Below are positions 12,806 to 23,087 of a stretch of 64,000 bases of DNA, piece by piece. Numbering within the stretch: position 1 is the stretch's first letter; the number at the start of each line of letters is the position of its first letter. The notes under the pieces were generated by a model. It ran no database searches. It worked only from the letters and a program-made list of their open reading frames with translations, and had not been told where the DNA came from. The stretch lies in contig NC_041021.1 in the NCBI RefSeq assembly GCF_004193775.1, forward strand, positions 8,252,651-8,316,650, written 5' to 3'. The position numbers and the translations under genes are program-made. The DNA is from Glycine soja. Its lineage: Eukaryota > Streptophyta > Magnoliopsida > Fabales > Fabaceae.

Positions 12806-13000
12806 TAGTGGTTGCTCCAAACACATGATGGGAGATGCATCAAAGATCATTCATATTTCTCCCAAAGATAGTGAATATGTGATCTATGGAGACAACAAAC
12901 AAAGGTAAAATTGTTGGAGTTGAAAAAATAGGCACGAATCCCTCTACCTCCATAAAAAAATGCTTTACTTATTGATGATCTTATGCATGGTTTATTAAGT
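12806..13000 (+). pseudogene. Start of Copia aspartic protease, truncated
   Basis: Just after the gag stop the sequence reads WHIDSGCSKHMMGDASK, containing the DSG active-site motif of retroelement protease. The following GAG-pre-integrase region is broken by stops within about 50 codons and then lost. All of integrase, reverse transcriptase and RNase H is missing. Confidence 0.75.
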
Positions 13001-13004
13001 ATTC

Positions 13005-13292
13005 ATTAATTATGTGATTAAGGTCACTTGTCCAACAAGTGGTATCAAATGATACCAAAAGGCTACTTGTCTTCGATTGATTGCTTTTGATGATTGTGTT
13101 TGAGAGTTATGTTGATTGTTTTTTATGATTGCTTTTGATGATTGTTTTTTATTGAGTTTTGATTGTCTTTGATGATTGCTTTTGATAATTGTTTTTGATT
13201 GAGTTTTGTCTGTCCTTGATGATTGTCTTTGAGAAAGAGGAGTAGTTGTTGTTAACGGTGCCTTGGTCGTCCCATTGGGGCTCTTAAGCGAG
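13005..13292 (+). repeat. Rearranged junction: LTR end with PBS, TG-rich repeat, host-flank copy
   Basis: CACTTGTCCAACA followed by AGTGGTATCAAATG at 13025-13050 is a second LTR-end/primer-binding-site junction. From 13070 to 13230 comes a degenerate repeat of TTTTGATGATTG and TTGATTGAGTTTTG. From 13237 to 13296 comes a copy of the host flank found at 10288-10347. This order implies recombination between related elements or template switching. Confidence 0.65.
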
Positions 13293-14223
13293 GGTTGCTT
13301 CAAAGGATAAGCATTGCTTCAAAATTAATACAAGGTTGCTTCAACAAACAAAGTCTTGCTTCTAGATCAACTCAAGATCAAGCCTTGCCTCAAAACAAAG
13401 TGTTTCCAAGACATCCAAGGCTTTGGTAATCCATTACCAGGCAGTGTAATCGATTATCAAAAGACAATTTTGAAAAATAGATGTTAAAAAGGATTTTGAA
13501 TTTGAATTTTGAACATGTAATCGATTACAAGATGTTTCTAATCGATTACCAGCAACGGAACTCTTGAAATTCAAATTCAAAAGTCATGACCCTTCAAAAT
13601 ATAACTGTGTAATCGATTACCAAAAACCTGTAATCGATTACGAGTTAAAAAATTCAGAAAAAGCTTTTTGAAAAGACACATCTCTTCAAACCATTTTGAA
13701 AAGGCACGAAGGGCCTATATATATGTGTGTCTAATTTGAAAAAGCAAAAGAGAGATATTCCAAGAGAACTTCATTGTCAAATGCTCTCTCAAAAACTTTT
13801 GGGCAAATATTTGCAAATCTATTGAGAGTTCATCCAGGAACTTCAAATTGTATTATCCACTCTAAAGGAGAGAAATCTTTCTATTTTTCTTAGAAAGTCA
13901 ATTGTAATCAAGAGACTGGTTGTCTCTTGAATTGTGAGTTTCCTGAACACAAGGGAAAGGGATTCCTTGGGTGTTCAAAAGTTGTAAAAATGATTTTTAC
14001 AAAGATAGCGGAAAATCTCAAGTGGGTTGCTTGAGGACTGGACGTAGGCACAGGAAGTGGCCGAACCAGTATAAATCGAGTTTGCATTTCTCTCTTCCCT
14101 TATCTTAGTTATTTTACTGCTGTTTACTTTGTCTTGAGCATTTAAAAGAATATTGTTAAATTGATTGCTTCTTCTTCTTCTAATTCACCCTCCCTCTTAA
14201 ATTATTGAGATCACTTGTCCAAC

Positions 14224-14224
<1 letters not shown>
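13293..14224 (+). repeat. 3' LTR of Sirevirus-like element, 5' truncated
   Basis: It matches the 5' LTR from GGTTGCTTCAAAGG (10641) to CTTGTCCAACA, so about 200 bp of its start is missing. Palindrome pairs lie at 13426/13446, 13517/13538 and 13609/13630. Differences from the 5' LTR include a 13-bp deletion in the CAAATTCAAATTC tract. Confidence 0.8.

Positions 14225-14227
<3 letters not shown>

Positions 14228-14271
<44 letters not shown>
14228..14271. repeat. (AT)n microsatellite
   Basis: An uninterrupted AT run of about 44 bp sits between the end of the Sirevirus-like element and the CACTA terminus. Confidence 0.95.
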
Positions 14272-14273
<2 letters not shown>

Positions 14274-14294
14274 GTTTTTTTTGTAGTAGTGTGA

Positions 14295-17219
14295 ACATGC
14301 CTTCCCATAAATAAAACAAAACATATAATGGGGGAAATGATCAAAACACGACAAACTTCTCAAATTTGACCTTAATTAGTCTTAATGGGGACTTTGGTCG
14401 GTAAATATTTTTTTTAGAAAAAGCAAAAAATGTCTTATCTCAAATATATTTTTTTTAACACTGACCGACATATTTAAATTTAACCAAATTATGCTTACCC
14501 AACTCCTTGTCATTTTTTATAGTGACAATAATGTAGTTTAAATTTAAAATCTCATCCAAATTATCCAAAATCTCATATGTAATTAGGTCAACCAATACCA
14601 AAAAAAATAATCAACCTTGAAGGGTTTTTTATATCGGCATCAACCTTGGAGATTTTTTTATAGGCAAATAAACATATAATATTAATAAAAAAATAAAAGG
14701 TTATAAAATTAACATTAAACTCATATTATAATAAGTCTAACACTGTACAAGAATTGATGCTTTTGGGAAAAGGATAGAAAGAATAACAAAGGATGCCAAA
14801 AAATTATAAATATAATAGCATCTCCAACATCTTGATAAGCTAGCCCATGCTAAGTCCCTTTCTACCACTATATCCAAAAAAGCCAAACGTGCTCATCATC
14901 ACAGCAGTCAACTTTGAAGATTAATTGAGCTCTTGTTATGGTGATCTCCACTCATCATAAAGATCTTAGGCAGTTACCTCCTAGTCATGCAAATTGATGC
15001 AATGTTGTGGGGTTAAGTGAAAAGTATCTTCATATTCATGAGTTGTAAGTAGCTAGCTAGCTAGATATCGTAAGTCCACTTGGTTTGTGGTATAAGAGGG
15101 ATTTTCATATATTGGTTGAATAATAATCCGATGAAGTACACACTCACACATGACACATCCCATTCGGGATTTGAAAAAAATCGGTTTGAATTGAATTATA
15201 ATCAAACATAAATTAAATTGATTTTTCTTGAATTAGTTTAAGAAAAAAAATGAATGTATTATTTTACAAAATTAATTCGGTTAATCAGATTGTTTTTACA
15301 AAATCAGTTTGATTAATCCAACTTTTTTCACTTGAATATTTTTTAATTTGAAAAAAAAATAGTTTAAAACTGGTTTGACTCTTACAATCTATTTAAAACC
15401 AATTCAATTCAAAATCAGTTTTTTAAAATTAGTTTGATTTTGAACCGATTCCCAAACTAGTTTGTCTATTTGAATATAAAATCAAACCAATTAAAACAGT
15501 TTAAAATTAATTTGATTCAATTTTTTTTATCGAACTAGTTTTTGTACACCCCTATACCTCATTGTTTATATCATTTTTATATGATATAGTGACCTAATTG
15601 TAGTGTACTCCAACAATGCATTACTCCTAATAAATCATATATATTGTATTGTGCAGGATCCACAAAGTACACATGACAAACTACGTGATACTTCATTACA
15701 CATGCGAGTCCTAGCATAGGAGCACCAACTTCAGCCCTTAGCAGTCGAGTTTTTAATGGATATGTTACCTCTAACCTCTTATTATTTGAATATATTATCA
15801 TCAATTATCTACAAGCTACACATTATTCCTAAGTTACAATTATCTACTAGTAATTATCTTTAAGCTACCTATTATCTGTAACATTATCTATAAGTCACCA
15901 TTATCTACCAACTATTATCTGCTGATAATTATTGCAATGATTGTTACGATAACGTAACAGTCCCTATAAACAAAGATCGGCAGCTCCGACTCAACACTAT
16001 AAGTACCAAGTTTTCTTGTACTCTCTTTACACATATATTTTCACTTATTCTTTTAACTTATGTATTTACTTGAGTGTCAAAATCTTTTGTATTAAAGATT
16101 CTTTCTTGTTCTCCTAACAAAGATCATTTTCAATCCCATGTGTGAGGTTCGAGATTCTACCATAGTCACGTCTACTACGACGTATACCAGCTTTTGATAA
16201 GTACATGTATAAGGTAGAAAGATACCATGTGTTGTGTGAAAATAGAAGAAAAGCATGTGAGTTATAAATTTAATTTTATACGATAGAGCGTGCTATTGAC
16301 CCACTTGTTGAAAGTTTCAAATAAAAGGCTGAATTTGATAATGAGTTATCATGACATGAATAATGATATCCTTACGTTACATTGTGCCACCATGTGACTT
16401 TCTCTTAAAGAAGCTGCAAATCTAACAACAACCTATCAATTGCCATGTGGATTTGTCTTCATTTTCGACATGCATGCATACATAGCTGCACTTGGGCATC
16501 GAAGGCTTTGACCAAGCGTACGTCTAACTCATCACAAGATTTGTGATCCTCTACAATCAGAAAATCTCTCTCTCTCTTGACTTTTTGAGTATAAATACAT
16601 ATAATTAGGATTTTACTTTATTTTAATCAAAATATTATTTATTTTTGTATAAAAAATATTATTTATGTTTATATTAAAATGATAAAAGGTAAATAAAAAA
16701 TAAACATTACATTATATGAAGAAAATATAAAATCATAAAATAAAAAAATAAAACTATAAATAATAAATTAATGAAAAAAATATATAAAAACTATTAGTTA
16801 CAATTTAGGAAGATAAAAAAATGAAATTATTTCGTTTCAACTATTAATTTAATTTATTCGGAGATAAAGATCCATGAAATAAGTATTATCTCTTGTAACA
16901 AAGACTCTTCTTATGATCGAAGATCTAATCCTAAAAATAAACCAATTGAGTAATAGTGAAAATATTATTAAAGATTATTACATCTTTCAATCACTTTGAA
17001 TATTATTATTTGTAACAAACCGCAGACTAAATGACAAGACGAAGTAGAGAAAGAATTTCTCATGTACCAATACCTTAAAAATGATAAATTAAACTTTCAT
17101 ATAATGATAAGATTCATCACAAATAACATAAAAAAAATAGGAAAAAATGTTAATTGCGTGAAGGGAGATAGGATTGCGATAGATAAATAAAATCTTTTAA
17201 TTGTATTTTTTACACATTT
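14295..17219. other. AT-rich intergenic DNA
   Basis: No gene was recognised. At 15170-15560 there is a degenerate repeat built on AATCGGTTTGATT and its complement. At 15560-16250 a less AT-rich stretch contains repeated TTATCTA-type words and resembles an old LTR, but no second copy or coding domain is present. Confidence 0.4.
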
Positions 17220-17466
17220 GAATATGAATTTAAATTAGGATATATATTTATTATTAATGTTATTAATTAATTTGAAGGAGACATTTCATATATAATTATA
17301 AATATACTGATTATTAATGTATTTTGGTGAATATTAATTAATTTGAAGGAGCCATTTCACAGTTCAATATGAATTTAAATTAGGATAAATATATTAATTA
17401 TTAATGTATCTTGTTGAATGAATATATATGATTATAAGGATACATTTCATATATAATTATAAATAG
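17220..17466. repeat. Imperfect tandem duplication, about 150 bp unit
   Basis: AATATGAATTTAAATTAGGA occurs near 17220 and again near 17367, and ATTTCATATATAATTATAAA near 17283 and near 17443, with TAATTAATTTGAAGGAG repeated between them. Confidence 0.7.
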
Positions 17467-17659
17467 GGGTGTCAATCTCGTTAGGATGCCTATCTGAACC
17501 GTGGTCAGAATTGGAGGTAAACCCAGTTGGGATGTCTAATTCTAATCGATCTTCCACCGCAGGACAAGTTCAATTATCTTTGTTGACACAAAGTTTTACC
17601 ATTCAGAAAAACGAGGCATGCATGAGATTATATATTCATTTATTTGATTCTTAATTTGA

Positions 17660-17965
17660 TTGATCAACATGAATGAAATGATTAACAGTGGTCAAGATAC
17701 CAAAACTACATGGTCCGAATCCACACAAATGACACAATTAATAGCCTCCTTGATACCAAGAGTGCATGGTCATCAAAATCAACAAAATTAATAGTTGTCA
17801 TGATACAGAGTATATGGTCATAATCAACATGAATGACATGACTAATAGCCATCATGATACCAAGAGTACAAGATCAAAATCAACACACACAACAAGATTA
17901 ATAGCCACCATGATACCAAAAGTACATGGTCAAAATCTAGACGAACAACAGGATTCAATAACAAG
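17660..17965. repeat. Minisatellite, about 60-bp unit, roughly five copies
   Basis: Units share the core TAATAGCCATCATGATACCA followed by AGAGTACATGGTCAAAATC and AACA-rich spacers. Copies vary in length and sequence, so the array is old. Confidence 0.8.
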
Positions 17966-18029
17966 TTTTAACTTAGGAGATATTAGATGATTGATTGGAA
18001 AGTGTTAACTCAGCGCAATATACACGACC

Positions 18030-18275
18030 AAGTAGTGTTCCTATCTTAATTATGCATCGGAAATTAAACGATTGAATGGCAAGTTCTAACTTTTAGCCAA
18101 ATATTATGTTGCTTTCTAAATCAGAAATCCAAACCAGTTCTAACTTTAGTTGAATTTTATGTCTTTCTCACTTTTGTGTCAACAATTAAATGATCAAAAT
18201 GACAAGTTCTAACTTATCCAAATATTATGTTTCTTTCACACTTGTACATCAGAAAGTGAATGATTCAACAAAAAT
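18030..18275. repeat. Minisatellite, about 75-bp unit, three to four copies
   Basis: Units share ACAAGTTCTAACTT, CCAAATATTATGTT and TTTCTCACTTTTGT, each followed by an AT-rich bridge with GAATGATT-type words. It is distinct from the preceding array. Confidence 0.7.
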
Positions 18276-18594
18276 AGTTAGTAACTTTGTCAAATATAAA
18301 AGCAATACATTTTCATTCATATTTCTTGCCTAGTGGCACTTACACAAATAACTATTACAAACAAAACTAGAGGGCTCACAGGTCGACATTGAGTAGTACT
18401 AACAATGCTGGAAAAAAAAAAAAACAAATTGATCTATGGCATCTCAGTTGGCTGCCTCCACAATCTCACCATTAAAGACTTCTTTGAAAAGGTCAACCAC
18501 ATGAAAATTTACATCCCTAGCAACAACATTCACTTGCTCCATTGCCGCTTGGAAACCATAAACGTATTGAATTGTCAACTCAGTGTTAATTAGC

Positions 18595-19439
18595 TGCAGC
18601 TAGATCGGCCTTTAGCTTCTCAACTTTGTCTTTTTTCAAGGGAGCCATGGCTTTTCTTCTTGTCCTTTCTGCAACACATACACACATTCAGTCAACAATC
18701 AACACATTGAATTGATAGGAAAATAAAAACAAGATATATATCATACCAATATAAACCCTCAAATCCACCCAACGATACTCAAGTTCAATAATCCTAGGCG
18801 TCTTGAACATGATTGTATACATTGTTAACTATTTGATATCTTCGATCCCAGCTTGCTCAGCATCCAACATTCGTTCCAAATCTAAATTCCCATAATTTTG
18901 GGGGTTACTAGTCCAATACTTAGGAAACCTGTCTAGTACCTCTGCATTATGAGCTAAGGCCCTAACCATAAAGAATTTATCTTTGAAATTTTTATACGAT
19001 GACATAAACAACATCAAAACCCCTTCATAGGTGTTATCGTCAATGTAAGGCCGAAGATTTTACACGGCAGTAGAAAGACCTTCACAAAGGCCCAACTATT
19101 AGGGTGTAGTTGAGTGGGGGCCACGTTTAGCATTAGTAACATCCCACTTTCAAATTCGGTCAATGGAAACCTAATTCCTAATTTAGAAAGCACTATTTCA
19201 AAAATATAACATAAAATTATTCTCATTCCTTTGTCGGTGTCGGTGTCGGTGTAAGCTAGCTCACTAACCAAGCATGGTTCTATGATCACATTCTCATCAT
19301 AACCGTCAATGGTCAAAACGAAGTCGTCCCTTACACGCTCTAGTGACGGCCAATCATAATACATTGACCTCGCTTTGATAACCTCCTCCTTGGCCCAAGG
19401 ATAGTGTGTTGCATAATCAACCTCCATGCTAGGCACCAA
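18595..19439 (-). pseudogene. Gag-like 'putative gypsy-type transposon' domain fragment
   Basis: The minus-strand translation reads VSELAYTDTD, RFPLTEFESGMLLMLNVAPT and QLHPNSWAFVKVF, then after a frame change SYKNFKDKFFMVRA and FPKYWTSNPQNYG. This arrangement matches the plant 'putative gypsy type transposon' (Transposase_28) domain found in many legume repeat proteins. At least one stop or frame change separates the two parts (near 19016), and there is no downstream polyprotein. It is a retroelement remnant of unknown function. Confidence 0.6.
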
Positions 19440-19987
19440 TATGCCTCTATGACCCCGTGCCCTAGTAAATTAAAGAACTTGAAAAATAAAGACGACAACA
19501 AGGGGGATGTACCTTCTTCTCCAAAGAAATCAACACCCAGTTTCCAACAACTGCTTTTTCCTTGGCCACTGCTAGTACCATTGCAAATGCTTCATCGAAA
19601 ATTGTGCCACCCAATGTCGGTAACAAGAACAAGAAAGGTTGACGAGGGATTTTGAATGATTTTTAACAAGTGGGAGGACCCCTCGTGGACCCAGAGATAT
19701 TTATAAGTCCCCAACGAGTGCACATGAGTGGGAACCCTAAGGACCACATTGATTACAATATCGCATGTGCCATGCACGTATGTTCTTTCCTCACACCTCT
19801 TCAACTTTTGTGAAAATTCTCGTCCTTCACCAGATGACACGTGGCAATCATAATTAACAAAGTCACAAAGCGTCAAGATGCGACTCACTTTCGTCAAGTT
19901 GCCAATTCGTGAAGCTTCTCCAACAAATCACAATGCTTCAAGCGAATAACCAAACTAATTACAGTCACCCCTTTTGGCATCCTTGGG
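19440..19987. other. Intergenic DNA before CACTA element 3
   Basis: Short open frames on both strands overlap here, but none shows a recognisable domain. It may belong to the same repeat as the gag-like fragment. Confidence 0.4.
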
Positions 19988-19990
19988 AGT

Positions 19991-20600
19991 CACTATTAGA
20001 AAATACACTTTCAACATCGGTTATTTACAGCATTTTACATCGGTTTTAAAACTGATGTTGAAAGTACCAATGTTGAATGTATTATTGTTAACATCGGTTT
20101 AGAAAAATCGATGTTAACATAAAAACGTTAACATCGATTATTTATAAATAACTGATGTTATATATAACTAACTACAGCAAAATAAGTGTATAGATGATGG
20201 ACGTTGACATCGGTTTTCTAGAAAAACCGATGTTAATATATTCGTTAACATCGATTTTCATTTCTATAGAAAATCGATGTTAATCTTATATACAAAATTG
20301 ATGTTAATCTATAAGATTAACATCGGTTTTCTATAGAAAACCGATGTTAACGAATATATTAACATCGATTTTTCTAGTAAACCGATGTCAACGTCCATCA
20401 TCTATACACTTATTTTGTTGTAGTTAGTTATATATAACATCGGTTATTTATAAATAACTGATGTTAACGTTTGTATGTTAACATCAGTTATGTATAAATA
20501 ATCAATGTTAAGGTGCATGTTGACATCGGTTTTTCTAAATAACCGATGTTGTTTACTATATTAACATCGGTTTTTATTAATAATCGATGTTGTTTTTATG
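19991..20600. repeat. Left subterminal repeat array of CACTA element 3
   Basis: More than a dozen AACATCGGTT / AACCGATGTT motifs in alternating direction. The middle of the array (20110-20487) is itself one large inverted repeat, listed separately. Confidence 0.85.
20110..20487. repeat. Large inverted repeat, two 180-bp arms
   Basis: The arm at 20110-20290 is the near-exact inverse complement of 20310-20487, with about 20 bp between them. Shared landmarks are AACTAACTACAGCAAAATAA on the left against TTATTTTGTTGTAGTTAGTT on the right, and GATGATGGACGTTGACATC against GATGTCAACGTCCATCATC. A transcript through it would form a long hairpin. Confidence 0.85.
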
Positions 20601-20848
20601 TTTTTTTTATATAAACTTTTTGTTTTTACAATAAACCCAAAATTGTACCTGTAAAATGCAATTTCTGATCCAATTCACAGCAAATAAACATTTTATTCTG
20701 CTTTCAAGCAGTTTTAATCACAATAAACATTGAATAATTGATTTATTATTAACAACTATCAACAAATGAATTCAATTTTCAAATTACATAGGAAATGACA
20801 AAAATGTTAAACCAAAGTAAACTAAGTTAAACTTAATATCCCTAAATC

Positions 20849-22805
20849 CTAGCTCTGAGCTCTAACTCGAAGATAATATTGTGCCCATTGGATCCACAGC
20901 GCCTTTAATCTCTCTGGCTCCAATGGTCTAGGATTGTTAAAATACTGCATCATGAAATAAATTATAATAAGTTAATAATATAATACAAATTATAAAAAAA
21001 ATTGAATTTGTTTGAAATAAACGTACCGCTTCCTAGTTATTCCTGAAACTTCCTAAAATGATGGTGGACATCCAGTGCATGACATAATAGCCGCACTCAG
21101 TACTTCCTTTTTGTCTATTACACTAAATACATTATGAAATTTGGATATTAATTAAACAATTGGTGTACAAACACATAAGAAGTATATATAAGTGAAAGTT
21201 TTATGTAAATGACATACTTTGATGACAATCCACCTAGTAGGAGTCTTTGATTTAGGTTGTGGAGCATCATCAAGACCTTTTAAAGCATTGTTCCAGACGA
21301 GGAACAATTAAAAAATGGCGTTGTTGAGGTATTTGAATGCAAATGCATTGAAAAGAACACTAACCTGTTAATTATCCCCTTAAGGTAGTTGTCTGGCCTG
21401 TTATGCAATGAACAAAATCAGACAACTAGGTGTTCCTTAAGCACGATGACCACCATCTGCCAGTGTCCACTGCGGTGGGGATGAATATGGGTTAGTATAT
21501 TAGTAAAAATTAATTAAATTAAGTTATTTTGTGACACTTACCCATTCAGGTAGGCTCCAAGGTAGACATCACGTTTTGAACTCTGTATCCAACTCTTTAT
21601 GTAACTTTCAGTCTCAAACTACGATTGCCAAGACCTTTGAATGGACTGTGGCTCGAGGAATCCATAGATATCAGAATTGCTCACTTGCATACTTATTTCA
21701 GTTAGATGCATGTTTATGTTAAGTCAGTTAAATATTTATGAATTGAAAGCAATAAGTTAGGTAATTAAAGTAATCTATAATGACTTACAAAATCCACAAC
21801 TGTAACACTGATATGCTGAGACATTGACCACCGTGTGCGATTTCGGAGAGGTCTTTGTGCTTTATGTAGAGCGGGAAGTCTGGATTAAAGACTCCGAACA
21901 CAGTGGCATCCCATGTAACCTGGTAAGGCCTCAAGAAAAGCTTTGGGATGGTCAATGTCATCAGATAAATTGGATCATTGACCTCCGAATTTGGCTTTCG
22001 AGGTGGCTTTGCCGGAGAAACAACTGGTTGTTCATGAAACAAAGTTAAATGGCCTAATTTGAGGCACGCTGAATGAATTAATTCAAAAAGAAGAAACATA
22101 TAGTAAGAGTAAAGTACCTGCTGTGATAAAGACTAGACTAGATGTGTCGGCCAAGCAAGAAAGGTGTGAATTGTCTGTCCCACTAAGGAAACCTCATCAG
22201 TGGGTACAGGAACTGGAGCATCTGGATCTTTAACCTCCTCCACACCCACCTTTACTTACCCAGGCAACAAAGGAGTGTTATGAACAATAGTGGATCCCTT
22301 ATAAACTCTCCCCAAGGTAACCAGGTGGGCAGGATTTGCTTCAATGTACAAGCCGCACGTATCTGAGTCACTCGTCTCAAGATCGTTTCCTGAAGGATCA
22401 ACATAACTCTCTTTTGTGCTTACTCAAGGACCTGAGGGACCAACCAGATGCTCCAGAGGCAGTGCAAGTCCTTGAGATTGCATTTGGGACTGAAACTGGG
22501 ATTGCATCTGGCTGAACGATGCCATGAGCTGCCGAGTCACTTTTTTTCTGTGATTGACTCCTCTAGTTGGTCCTTGATTTGCTGGGTCAGCTGCTGGAAT
22601 TCTTCAGGAGGCAGCGAGGAAGAGCTGTGGGACATCCATGGTGCTGATCCAAAGTATTGCTTGATGGTGACACCGGCTCCAGTAGCACAGACACTTCCAG
22701 GGTGCTCTGGACGTCCAATAGCAGTTGTGAGAACATCCTGACGTCCATGGGGGACGAAACCAGTAGACCTGACCTCTTGAGTGGAGGAGGATGTACCAGC
22801 AAAGG
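20849..22805 (-). pseudogene. CACTA-associated Ulp1-like (C48) protease gene, decayed
   Basis: Plant CACTA and related elements often carry a gene with a C-terminal Ulp1-like cysteine protease domain, related to SUMO-processing enzymes. On the minus strand, exon-like blocks read, in order, FPHGRQDVL-type low-complexity sequence with Q-rich MQSQFQSQMQSQG, then DFPLYIKHKDLSEIAHGGQ, SDIYGFLEPQSIQRS, KRDVYLGAYLNG, GHWQMVVIV (likely catalytic His), NALKGLDDAPQPKSK, KGSTECGYYVMHWMS (likely catalytic Cys) and RLKALWIQWAQYYLRV, ending at TAG 20849-20851. GT/AG junctions are kept between several blocks. Internal stops (for example Q to stop after SIQRSWQS, and in the block after MVVIV) show it is not functional. 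The transposase proper is absent. Confidence 0.75.
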
Positions 22806-22981
22806 TGACTAAACTCTGTCTCTCAATTGTTAGATGACTGTTAGAGTTAGTTTTTCAGTGAGAAAGGTAGTTAGTTAATTAGGTTAGTTGGGCTGGGACA
22901 ATTTAGACTTCGAAGAAATAAGGCATCTTTGCATTTATATATATATCAAAGAGAGATTGGGAGATAGGAATATCTTGTCAC

Positions 22982-23008
22982 GTGTGTGTGTGTGTGTGAT
23001 TGGGAGAT

Positions 23009-23086
<78 letters not shown>
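22982..23086. repeat. (GT)n microsatellite, interrupted
   Basis: A GT run at 22982-22998, a 13-base interruption, then about 75 bp of nearly pure GT. It produces long valine/cysteine or histidine/threonine open frames that are not genes. Confidence 0.95.

Positions 23087-23087
<1 letters not shown>

Larger units (their letters stand above)
10438..14224 (+). mobile_element. Sirevirus-like Copia element, deleted
   Basis: TAATA flanks both ends (10433-10437 and 14225-14229), a 5-bp target duplication. The order is 5' LTR, primer-binding site, gag, start of protease, then a large deletion removing integrase, reverse transcriptase and RNase H, then rearranged DNA and a 5'-truncated 3' LTR. Features linking it to Sireviruses are the polypurine tract AAAAAGGGGGAGA, the gag with a CX2CX4HX4C knuckle, and palindrome-rich LTRs. 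It cannot move on its own. Confidence 0.85.
5945..14291. mobile_element. CACTA element 2, non-autonomous, 8.3 kb with nested LTR element
   Basis: The left end is CACTACTGCAAAAAAATG at 5945 and the right end is TTTTTTTTGTAGTAGTG ending at 14291; they are near-perfect inverse complements. TGA flanks both sides (5942-5944 and 14292-14294), a 3-bp target duplication as CACTA elements make. Inside are a left subterminal array, a CDPK exon, an EXO70 fragment and a Sirevirus-like insertion. No transposase gene was recognised, so it would depend on a partner. The right side lacks the subterminal repeats found on the left, so the pairing of the two ends is likely but not certain. Confidence 0.65.
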
